DNA of 64,000 nucleotides, taken from positions 3,578,591 through 3,642,590 of the forward strand of contig OW203736.1 in the NCBI GenBank assembly GCA_934045075.1, given 5' to 3'. Source of the DNA: Yponomeuta sedellus. Its lineage: Eukaryota > Arthropoda > Insecta > Lepidoptera > Yponomeutidae. Position 1 is the first letter of the stretch; each line of letters starts with the position of its first letter. Below are positions 22,349 to 33,200 of this stretch, piece by piece. The notes under the pieces were generated by a model. That model ran no database searches. It worked only from the letters and a program-made list of their open reading frames with translations, and was not told the DNA's origin. The translations under genes were made by a program, and so were the position numbers.

Positions 22349-22620
22349 ATATTTTCGGGGCTTAATCGCGTAGTAATTTATTGCTATTTTACCTGGTCAC
22401 GAGAAGACTGATGGCTGGCACCCGTTCGCATCTCCGGCTGATGAGGTTTCAGACTACCCTCAAGCAGCCATCACAAAGCACTATTAGGGTTGCGACACAC
22501 TACACTGACAATGTCGGACGATAAGCCATGCGACTTTTTTCCACTCGAGCACATCTTGATGACCGGATGACTGTAACGTCGTCGAAACGTCGAGGTAAAA
22601 TAGCAATAAATTACTACGCA
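22349..22620. mobile_element. Foldback MITE, unit 2, right arm truncated
   Basis: The left arm is complete. The right arm stops after AATAAATTACTACGC, losing about 30 bp present in unit 1. Confidence 0.75.
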
Positions 22621-22872
22621 AGTCGCGAAAATCATTGTGTTGGTTCCAAACTAGAAGAACAGACTAAAACGTGGCCGAAAGTCAACAGAGGACCAAAATA
22701 TATTACCAACGGTCGCATTGAGTTTGCTACTGAGCCGAGATTTAACGAAAACAAAAAAACTATCATCAAATGCGCCCCCGTGATTTGAAATTTAACACAG
22801 TCGAAAGTGGGTACTTGAAATCTTAGTGCCATCGAAATTCACGGTCTACTGGATTCTGAATATTCACAAAAT

Positions 22873-23310
22873 TTTAAAAACCTATTTAGAGGCTAAAAAT
22901 TCCACCCATGCCGGGAACCTGCGACCTCTGGCTATCCGTGCCAGCGCTCTTTCCAACTGAGCTAATGGGCGACTCACCGGCATCAGTGAAATTTCGAACC
23001 TCTTTATACTATTCTCTGTATTACGTACAAAATTCTGGTGAAAATTTGCAAAACTTGCTGTGTGGTGTCGGCCTAGAGAATAGCACCAACCAAAATTCTT
23101 CCCGCGGGTGACGTAAAAGGCGACTAAGGGGAACAAACCAGGGGGTGGGCAGCAGCGCCCCCTGCATTACAATTCCACCAAACTGCAATCCCCAATTTAT
23201 ATTCCCGGGTTATGGGCATTACCCCCCAATGATGGCACAACGTGGCGCTATGGCGCTCATTAGGGGAGGGCTATGTCCAGCAGTGGACTATTATAGCCTG
23301 AAGAAGAAGA
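22873..23310. mobile_element. SINE A2 (antisense) followed by SINE C (sense), unit 2
   Basis: The A2 copy spans 22873-23040 and the C copy 23055-23310. They are the counterparts of 15896-16323. Confidence 0.75.
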
Positions 23311-23626
23311 CAAAATTCTTGTGAACTGACAATATAACGATACAGTTTTACATAGACGTTACAAATATAATAAACATTTATTTAGCTCTATTTTAAAGTA
23401 TTTATTCAAACATTGTTTCAATTCGCTAACAGACAACATAATTCGTTTTCGAAGGTACTACAATTTCAGTGTATTATAAATATAAACAGTATAGAACGTT
23501 TAGAACTTACCGACTAATAATTAATAAAATAAAACAAAATAGGAAAATACGTTTCAAAGTGGTGTACCTACCCTTTAACAAAATCCCTTAACTTTGTTTG
23601 TGACTTACGCCCAGTTCCTCGTTCAC

Positions 23627-23822
23627 TAACAGTCTGTTGGCTTTTAGAATATACCTCGGGCTCTAGAGTAGGCTTCGGTTTACGCCGACAGCACACGAGT
23701 CTAATAATACTTCTTGCTCTGTATAAAACTTTTCTTATTAAGTTTATTTAATTGAGTGTCATATTAGTAACGATATTTCTATTACAAGAATATATCCGAT
23801 AGTAGCCCAGGTATATTCTATT
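23627..23822. mobile_element. MITE, TTAGAATATACCTCGG family, unit 2
   Basis: Counterpart of 16641-16834. Confidence 0.6.
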
Positions 23823-25326
23823 ATTATTATTATTATTTCTTATTGATATGGCAACCAGCCGATGTCGACAAATTCTGGCAAAGTCAAGTCTTGACACGAA
23901 ATGAGAATTTTTTTATGTTTACTAATTTTGATTTCTTTGTGAAGACTTTGAACTAAGTGTGAACTAAATGAATGTTCTATCTACAGCAACTCTGAAACTA
24001 TATAAAATTAACAATGAGTAGGTACATTAAACTGAACACATATATTTTTTTAAAGCTAAGAGACTATAACAGCTGTCAAGTGTTTATATTTCTATGCACT
24101 TTGGCCAACTGACGGCTTGTTAGTGTACCAGACACCGGGTGTAAGTTTCTTATAAGTATCACATTCGTGCAAAAAATCAGGTAGTTGCTTTAAAACGAAA
24201 AAAATCACGGCCAATTCATCAAATATTGAGCACAAAATTGACGTCTTAAACTAAGTGCCAGGAGATTCCCCGATTGCTTGAAGTTTACATTGCAAAATGT
24301 AAATAATTTACGACGAAATTAATTTCTGAATTTAGAAATGGTCGTGTAATTCCCATTCATTTATTAGTATGTACTGACGTGACGTTTTGTATTTTGGACA
24401 CGGACACTGAAGGGTTCCCGAGTACAAATGGTATACACAATAATGTATAAACACAATAAATAGATGTATAAAACATGACGATAATGGCCAGAAATTCCAT
24501 GAGTAATGAATTGAGAATATTCCCAGCGACACATCAGTACTCAGCAAAAAGTCAACCCCTACTTGATTTCTCTTGACTTACATACATCGTATTCAGACTG
24601 TCAATTCACTTGCTGTCGGGAAAATTCATCCGCTACAGAGGATGAATAAGGCACAATTGCACATTTTATAAAATCTAGTTGCACAGAATTGCATTGGTAC
24701 CTTCACAAGTAGACTAAAAACTAAACTACAGTCAATTTCATTCCGCTTTTCAGTGCCCTAATTATGAGCACCGAATCTTAAGCGATTCCAATCGTCCGTT
24801 AAATTCCATAATAATTTAATTTAAAGACAGTGTGACCATTGGAATCGTTTAGAATTTGGTACGCACAGTGGCAGCTCGGCATAGAGTACGCAAAATAGTA
24901 CACCCACGCGATAAAGCGCATAGCCCTGTTTTATCTGCGGTACAGTAACAACCGAATTCCATCGTTCGTAGTTATAGTGTTCATACGGCGGCATACCGCA
25001 TTTTACACTATCTGAATTCAACTCAGTGTCGATAGGATAACGATAATGACAGTGTAAGATTGGTCTGCCTGTCGGCTGAACACAACAAAATAATCGAGAC
25101 AATTTCTTCGAATAACATTAAATAATAACATGGGGTCCCCCGTCTTGCAACAAAAAGGAGACTAATGTTGACGTGAGAGTGTAAAAAATGTAAACATGAT
25201 TTTCTTTCATAAATTCAGTCCTAATTTTAATACCAAATCATTTTAAGTCTAGATACTTGACGTATTTAATTTTTATTATGTAAAGTTTCTTACCACGAAA
25301 TTTTGATTTTTAAATATTCTTAAAAT

Positions 25327-25563
25327 ATTCATGGACATACATATTACACAGATCTCGTTAGCCCTATACTGAGTACAACTAAATGACTTGTGTTATAGGT
25401 GCTAACTCGACGATAGATTTAATACAATAAATACATAGATAACATCCAAGACCCGAGAAAAACTAGGAAAGGTCGTTTCCTAGTTCGACCCGGCCGGGGA
25501 TCGAACCCGAGACATTCGCTTTTAAAGTCAGCGTGCCAAACCGCTGCGCCACCGAGTCCGTCC
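25327..25563 (-). mobile_element. SINE family E, antisense, complete
   Basis: On the - strand it has the tRNA-like head TCGGTGGCGCAGCGGTTTGG with GGTTCGATCCCC, then GTTAGCACCTATAACACAAG and ATATTACACAGATC in reverse. It ends ATATGTCCATGAATAT. Confidence 0.8.
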
Positions 25564-25759
25564 GATTGTAAACATTACATCTGAAATTGACGATTTCTAT
25601 TCGTCAATACGAAAAACTTTTATATGGGGAAAACTTCGAATACTTGTTCTACATTTTTTATGTCGATAACTTTAAAATGGACCAGGTGATACATTTCTTG
25701 GGATTTCGCAAATTTTTTTTCATGGTAAAAAATATTGTACTTTTTACTACAAATTATTA

Positions 25760-25947
25760 CCTTAATTCCGGATTCACTCACGTGATTTTTGTCGGAATAT
25801 TCCGTCGGGTTTCGGTCTGACTCGCACAGCTTAATCATGGTGAGTAAAAACGGAGCTCTGTCTCCGTCTGATTAAGCTCTGGAAATCAGAGCGAAACCTG
25901 ATCAGACTCTTCCGACAAAAACCAAGTAAATGAATCCGGAATAAGGC
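25760..25947. mobile_element. Foldback MITE, about 190 bp
   Basis: The outer inverted repeat is CTTAATTCCGGATTCA facing TGAATCCGGAATAAGG. An inner pair, TTTTTGTCGGAA and CTTCCGACAAAAA, follows. The interior has several TCTGATT/GAGCT inverted motifs. Confidence 0.75.
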
Positions 25948-26085
25948 TAATTCGAAAATGGGCGCTTCTATTCGTCCCTACTCGAGATTTTTTACTCGAG
26001 ACACGTTACGTACGTCTTGTACTGTCCAAAGGCAACATATACCTATACAGAAATAACAAAATATCAAGTTAAGAACGTAATAATA

Positions 26086-26500
26086 ATATTGGCCTTATTG
26101 CATCTACTTAATGAGATGATTTATACAGCGTCCAGTGGTATCTTCACTCACACTAGATGGGTGAAGAGACCACTCCGACGCTGTAGTGCCTGGGACATGG
26201 TTTTATAGATGGTGCAGGCTTGCCCAGTACCTATACCACCCTGACAGCTTAGTCGGCCTAGCCCACAGGAAAGACTAGTCAATACGTGCGGAGCCAACCA
26301 AGCCGCGGGTTTCCTCACGATGTTTTCCTTCACCGTTAGCGTGTGGTATTGCGACTACAAATTCGCAAATGTACGTAACTTTGAAATTAAACAAAGTCAT
26401 TGGTACATGCCCGCACTCGGGATCGAACCTGGGGCTCTAGCTTGGTAGGGCTCTTGCGGTGGTAGCTCAGTGGGTAGAACCATAGACTGGCTAGTTAAGA
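26086..26500. mobile_element. SINE family B, antisense, abutting a sense head
   Basis: The full antisense copy runs from ATTGGCCTTATTGCATCTAC to GGGATCGAACCTGGGGCTCT (26086-26440). A second, sense-oriented head (GGTGGTAGCTCAGTGGGTAG, AACCATAGACTGGC) follows at 26458-26500. Confidence 0.8.
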
Positions 26501-26746
26501 ACGTACTTAAATAGGTAACTACAAAAACCTTGTCAGTTCCGAGGATTCATAGAGCTTTAGGGACTAAATTTTGCCCATAAGCCCTTGCTGCAGCAAACGT
26601 TCTTATAAGAACTTCCAGTACCCTGATAAGCTTTTCTTTAACCTGTTTAAACTTTTAACTTCACTCTTAATTTGACTATTAACATGTACGTAAGTAATTG
26701 AGTAGAACTTACTTATTAATATTATATTATTTACGTTTGTATTGGA

Positions 26747-26752
26747 TTTATT
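26747..26752 (-). promoter_or_regulatory. Candidate polyadenylation signal of the DUF829 gene
   Basis: An AATAAA on the - strand lies about 320 nt downstream of the stop codon at 27072. It is the nearest clear hexamer I see; use is inferred. Confidence 0.35.
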
Positions 26753-27071
26753 CTGCAAATAAATAATGTTTTGTTATTATTAGTAAACGCCTCTGTTTTA
26801 CACCACTAAACTGCTAAGCTTACAAACTCCGGGCATCGTCTCCGGCTTAGCAAAGATGTTAGCCGTGTCTTGGGCACTTTCTTTTGGGCTTGGGATTTAA
26901 TGTACTTTAGGGACTCTTACTTAGCTGCACGGGCTTATAGGCACCAAAACTATTATAAGCAAGCTCATAACCTCATTTAAATTTCAACGGGGTTTACGAG
27001 GAAATTCAGACAGATTTGAGTGTATTAACTATAAAAAAGTAAAGGCACCTTCAGAACTTTTATAAGCTCGC

Positions 27072-27212
27072 TTATAACCTCATACGCATCTTCTCCGGCT
27101 GGGAGAGGAGGTTTGCCGCGTCTAGGTGCGCGTAGAGAGCGGCGACGTACTCCTTCGGGTGTTTTGTGTAGTGCTGCACATGTGGCGACTTGTCGAATAT
27201 TTTCCAGGTGCT
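27072..27212 (-). CDS. DUF829 gene exon 7 (C-terminus)
   Basis: The acceptor is TTCTATTACAG. It encodes STWKIFDKSPHVQHYTKHPK and on to PEKMRMRL, then TAA: 46 residues. It contains His287 of the putative triad and the conserved HP-x-EY block. Without splicing an accidental frame would continue upstream through the acceptor. Confidence 0.93.
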   Translation of the reverse strand, partial: STWKIFDKSPHVQHYTKHPKEYVAALYAHLDAANLLSQPEKMRMRL

Positions 27213-30200
27213 CTGTAATAGAAAAGTGCGGATTAGGGTCTGTTTTTCTATTAATAGAGGCAAAGCGTGATCTCTGATCTCCATCCAGTCATAGATTGCA
27301 GGTTTCCAGAACAATTCAACAATTCTCTTTCGCTGGGAGAAAGCCGCTACCGTTTTCACCCAGCAAAAGAGACTTTTTCCTGCTGAGTGACTACCTATGT
27401 TTATTATGACTGATTAAGATGTAGACCAGGCGCTGCAGTTGCTAATCTCATACCCTGCACGGCGCAGCTTTCTCCCATCGAAAATGACTTTTTCCTCGTG
27501 ACAGACTCACTAACCTGGATCCCCATCTGTACCCAGGAGTCAAGATCGCTACTTTACGATTGCAGGTCTCCTAGCCTGCTCGGATGAGCTTTCACCTAGT
27601 GAGCGACTGATCTTGACCCCATCTCAACTCAAGAGTCCTAAATTGCTGGTCTTTGGGCATGTTCGGAGCAGCTTTCCACCACCAACAGACTTTCTCCTAG
27701 CGACAGACGAACCTTGATCTCCATCTCCATCCAAGAACTAAAACTTTCGTAAGCACACACATTGTAAACTTAAAGTCCGGATCTACTTATGGGTGTTGTT
27801 ATATCGGAAGAGTCCGACCAGGTTTCGCTCCGATTCGCAGAGCTTCTGGGAGCAGAGTGCTTAGTGCGAGTTTTTTAACTACTCGATCGCGTTAACGTAA
27901 ACTCATATTTATATGGCATCGAGGAAGCGCCACCTAGCGACAAGTATGGAAATTAAAATTGCTGAGTGCGAGTTGTAATGGTTTACGTTGAGAAGTGAAC
28001 ACGTTTACCAGCCAAAACACGAATAAACGCAAGTGCGAGTTGTACTGTGACTGCGTTTTGTCATTTCGAACGGTTAACTTACTCATACTCACTACTCAAT
28101 GCTCTATTAAAGCGGTAGTAAAGTTATTTAATTGGATCTGTCAAACTCGCACTAAGCACTCAGAGAGCCTGGTCGGACTCTTCCGATATAACAACACCCG
28201 TGAGTAGACCCGGACTAAAAGTCTACAATCATAAACTTAATGATTCGCAGCCTGCTCGGAGCAGTTTTCTTTCCCTCCAGACCTTCTTCCAGCTATACAC
28301 TTTCTCTTAATGAGAGACTAACCTTGATCCCCATCTCCACCCAGGAGTCGTAGACCCGGCGGTTGCTGGTCTCCGAGCCCACGGGGTCGGTCTTGGACAG
28401 AAGAAAGAGCGCGGGCGCGCGGCACGGGTTCCGGTGGAACATCTGCGAGGAGCGCATGTAGTGGACAGTCGCGGATTCGTGGAATGTCTTCATGTGGTAT
28501 CTGGGGGGAAAGGAGTGTTCTGTAGTGGGGTGAATCCTTTATGAGTTTATAATGGTATTTAGATCTTTCTAAGAGATGGATAATGTTTAATAATATTTAA
28601 TATGATATCTTAGATATAAGCTGGCATGATACCCAGAACGAATGTAATATGAATAGGATACCCAGAACGAATGTAATATGAATAGGTTACCTAGAATACA
28701 AAATATTTATTGATACAAAAAAAATATTACACTTTTGCTGGGATTAGCTTGTAAGTATAAAATACCTGTGCCAGGGAAGCCCGCTCTTCCACAACTTATA
28801 AAGGTTGAATAACTAAAATTAACTTTTGAATTTAGAACATTTTTATAAAAATGGTTAAGTTATAGAGATTTGGTGTGGTGTGTGTGTATGTGTGTGAGAA
28901 TGTACGTGGGTTTGTGTTTTTTATATTTATTCATGTTCATAATTACAGTTAACTAACATGTAAAAAGAGTTCCGTTTCCTCATAACTCTGGCTTAGCAAC
29001 CATTTGGACAGTACCATCTTACACTCAAATTTTATAGGATAGATCTGTAACCTGCGATTTATCTGGTTACACAAATAGCCAGACAAGTTTTCATATTGGC
29101 GACTAGCAAAGCATGTTTTCACGTGGTTTGATTTAATAACTAAATCATTTCTCGTCCTATCGAGAGAATGCCGGAGCAGGGCTACCAATATTATGACCAG
29201 GTGGAGGCCGCAACAAAAGAGACCAAGAGGCAGACCCAGAAAACGTTGGTACGAATGTATTGAAGAAGACCTCAAAAAGATAGGCAAATACACGAACTGG
29301 AAGAGAGTCAAAGTCACGAGACACTTGGAAGAAGATTGTGGAGGACGGACGCCAAGACCCACAAAGGGTTGAAGCGCCATAGGAAGTAAGTCATTTCTCC
29401 TCCTAGAGTGAATTTTAGGGTCATATGCCAAGCATTTATGTTTTTTTAAGATGACTGCCAAAATATACAACTTATCGATCGACACAATATTTTTACAAAT
29501 TTTAGTTTATGCGTTATTCTGATGTACCTATATTTGTGATTATGTCCGTAATACTGTTTTGTGTGTCTAATAAATAAATAAATCCTTCACCAACCCGGAC
29601 TTGGCTAATCTTCCTGCGATGCACGAAAAGAACCGTGCCCCAGCAGAGAGGACATAAACAGGGTTGATATGATGATGATGATGATATTTTCTGGTGTCAA
29701 CATTTTATTGAAACTTGAGTGTATGAGGAGTTCAAATACCTCACCGTTTGAAATTTTCAACCCGCTGTGGGCACACGTGTTAATTAAGCCCACTCTGAGA
29801 GAAGGTCTGTGCCCTGCAGTGGCTCGTATATAAGATTTTAAAAAAATACTTTGCATGCGCTATACCGCCACTGTCTTACAACCCTCCACCGACCCGGGCT
29901 TGGCCCCCGTGGTGGAGTATGGCCTAACCTTCCTGCAATACAGGAAGAGACCCGTGCCCCAACACTGGAGACATACAAGGGTTGATATCGATGCGCTATA
30001 CAGGAATGTCGAAGTTTTTGCTACGCGCGTTGTGTTGACATTTGCTAGACAAATTTTACGCAGACATAAGTTACATCACAGTATGAGTTATGTTCTTCGA
30101 ACGAATCGTGCCAGACGTTGTTATATTTTCGGTCCACGCTGATAAGCGTCGAAATACGACATTATCTGATTACGTCGTAACAAAGTCAGACACGTATGCT

Positions 30201-33200
30201 TGATTTCGTTTGCTGTCGCTCCAAATACATAAAGCAAACTATTGCTACTGGCATATCAGACGACTTTGACTGATAAGATAGCGGTGAAAAAAATCCATTC
30301 ACGTGAATTCTTTCCGAGTTTATGAAACTTTGTACTATGTACACTATGTACGGAGATACAAGGGCACAACTTGCAAAAATCGTAAAAAAAAACTTTGCAC
30401 TTGTAAAGTACATGGCGATATCCACAAATATATCAAAGTGATTTTTCTTTGCATGAAATACGACTCTATTTCATGCAAAGAAAAAATCACTTTAAAGCAA
30501 TACAAAGCCGATAAATAAGACATTGAATGAAAGAAAAACTTAAAATTGGCTGTCTTAGAAAATTACAAAATGTGCAGTTGTCCCTTGCACCACCGGAGGG
30601 GGTGGTGTACGATATCAACCCTTCGAAGTCCCCACTGCTGAAGCACGGGTCTCTTGGGCTCTGTGAGATACTTAAAACAGCGGTTTTGTGAATCACTTTT
30701 GCCTCGCAGTTGCTCCTCTAATTGTTTTGGGCAGTATTTCACCTGATTATACTATTTTTATTTTTAATGCACTAACCCGTGCTAAGGAACAAATTTAAAA
30801 ACCTATTTAGAGGCTAAAAATTTCACCCATGCCGGGATTCGAACCCGCAACCTCTGGCTATCCGTGCCAGCGCTCTACCAATTGAGCCAATGGGCGACTC
30901 ACGGCATCAGTGAAATTTCGAACCTCTTTACACTATTCTCTGTATTACGTACAGGCAGCGACATCTGACTTAAGCAAATTGCATTACTTACAGCCCCCCC
31001 CCGACTACCTACTTTGCAGTTAGGTTTAACATCGGAACGATATCACTGTACTCACATGATTATACTATTTTTATTTTTAATGCACTAACCCGTCCTAAGG
31101 AACAAATTTAAAAACCTATTTAGAGGCTAAAAATTTCACCCATGCCGGGATTCAAACCCGCAACCTCTGGCTATCCGTGCCAGCGCTCTACCAATTGTAA
31201 CAAATTAAATCTCAGGCCTAACTATGAGGCTAAGTGCGTAAGGAAGTAAATCTCAGGCCTAACTATGAGGCTAAGTGCGTAAGGAAGTAAATCTCAGGCC
31301 CAACTATGAGGCTATGTGCGTAACAAAGTAAATCTCAGGCCCAACTATGAGGCTAAGTGCGTAACAAAATAAATCTCAGGCCTAACTACGAGTATGAGGC
31401 TAAGTGCGTAACGAAGTAAATCTCAGGCCCAACTATGAGGCTATGTGCGTAACAAAGTAAATCTCAGGCCCAACTATGAGGCTATGTGCGTAACAAAGTA
31501 AATCTCAGGCCCAACTATGAGGCTAAGTGCGTAACAAAGTAAATCTCAGGCCTAACTACTTAAAATAATGAACACAAGAGTCTTAGAAAATCATATTATG
31601 CTGTCTGTACTCTTAGATTGAGAATCATCTACGTAATTTTTTTGTTAATGTACAGTACAGTGTTTTCTATCCAATGCGTCTACTATTAGCCTAACTGGGG
31701 AAATCTGGGATCTAACTAACGGTACTTTCACTCTCTGTATCGCTGAAGCGTCTACTATGAGACTAAGTGCGGAAATCTGGAGTCCAACAAGGGATATATT
31801 CACTACAATATGTAGCGATGAAGCGTCTATTATGATGAGAGTAGGTATGTGCGGTAATCTGGGGCCTAAGGATATACTCACTCCATGTAGCGCTGAAGCG
31901 TTTTTTGCATGATCCGATTCTTGGGAAAGACGGCGGCCGGTACGCCGACGGTGATTTCGCTGATGTCGGCGGCAGAGTCCCAGACTTGTGCGACCACTCG
32001 CTCCAGCATCGGCTGGTAGCTGAGGAAGATGAGATTAGGCTTATTTTATTGGCCTGGTAGAACCGAGCAATTGGAGTCAATCACTTAGGTTAAGCAACAC
32101 CAGGCGCGGTCAGGTGCTGGACGGGTGATCATCCTGTGACTACCTCTAGTGGCATTTTGTCCGAGCGCTTTCGTGCAGTCGTTAAGCCATGTCAGCGGCC
32201 TTATGGGCGGCTTGATAACTTCTGCCAGTGTCCATTATTCTTAAAAATGATCTAGATTTTGAAATGCACACCCAGTTTTACTTCAACAAGTCACCTCAAG
32301 TCAAGTACCTGTATAGTTTTGAATAAAATATTTTGATTTCAATCGCTCGTAGCCCGGCTGCCTGAGTGATCTTAAACGATCACGAACGTACAGCAACATA
32401 GGGCGTGTTCAGTGCATGTATGGGTGACCGTCTTTAAGCGCTTCCGTGCTTCGCAATATACGTTGGTGCGGGCTGCCCTAGATAGATGGCAGTCGTTAAG
32501 TCAAGTGAGAGGCCTTAGGGCGGCTTGAAAACTTCTAACAGTAAGACCAGCCACTAGTTTTGCGAGACTCCACCAATCCGGACTTGGCCCTCCTGATGGA
32601 GTACGGCCTATACCTTCCTTAGGGAAGAGACCCGTGCCCCGCGATGGGGACATAATGGTTTGATAAACATAACATAACCTCACGCCTGTATCTCAGAGGG
32701 GTAGGCAGAGACCAGGGACCGCCACGATCCTTACAGATCACCTTCGCTCAACGTTCATAAGTCGTTGCTTGCGCGCATGGTTCCGGGTACTTTTCATCTG
32801 ATGTGTTGATGGTGTTGAATACTTGATTGAAGGCACACCGAGTAATCTGTAAATGAAAAGGAGGTCAAGACTCACAGAGGCTTGTTGGTGTTGGCATGCA
32901 TGCAGAGCTCTCCCCAGACGTAGCCGCCCACTGAGAAGCCGTGCACCATCAGCGGCGCGTAGTTGCTGTTCTGGGTCATGAACTTGAGAAGGTCGGCGGC
33001 CACCAACTGCGGGGGAGAGATGAAAATGAGATTTCATCATGTGCTTGTGCCTAACTAAGCCACCAGTGGGTCAGTGGCAACTTGCCACTGACCAACTTGC
33101 CACTAAACAAGATTCTAACCTTGAAATTGAGATTAGATGCCTAAACTAGACATTTTCACGCAAATTCATGAACTATGTTTATAAAATTGGCAGCGTGTTA

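Larger units (their letters stand above)
18232..25206 (+). repeat. Tandem duplication, unit 2 (about 6.98 kb)
   Basis: This is the direct repeat of unit 1. The units are separated by the filler CATCATCATCC at 18221-18231. Unit 2 has its own insertion at 21497-21771 and lacks the SINE D found in unit 1. It also lost the left arm of the inner hairpin of the long-TIR element. Confidence 0.9.

Noticed and set aside
30820..30900. tRNA gene candidates (also at 20676, 37905, 39837, 56845)
   Set aside because: All have box A/B and cloverleaf-like arms but are followed by shared SINE bodies and occur in many copies. Family A lacks the usual T before the anticodon. They are SINE heads.
31206..31560. 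CRISPR-like array
   Set aside because: Units of 41 bp are contiguous with no unique spacers, in a eukaryotic intron.
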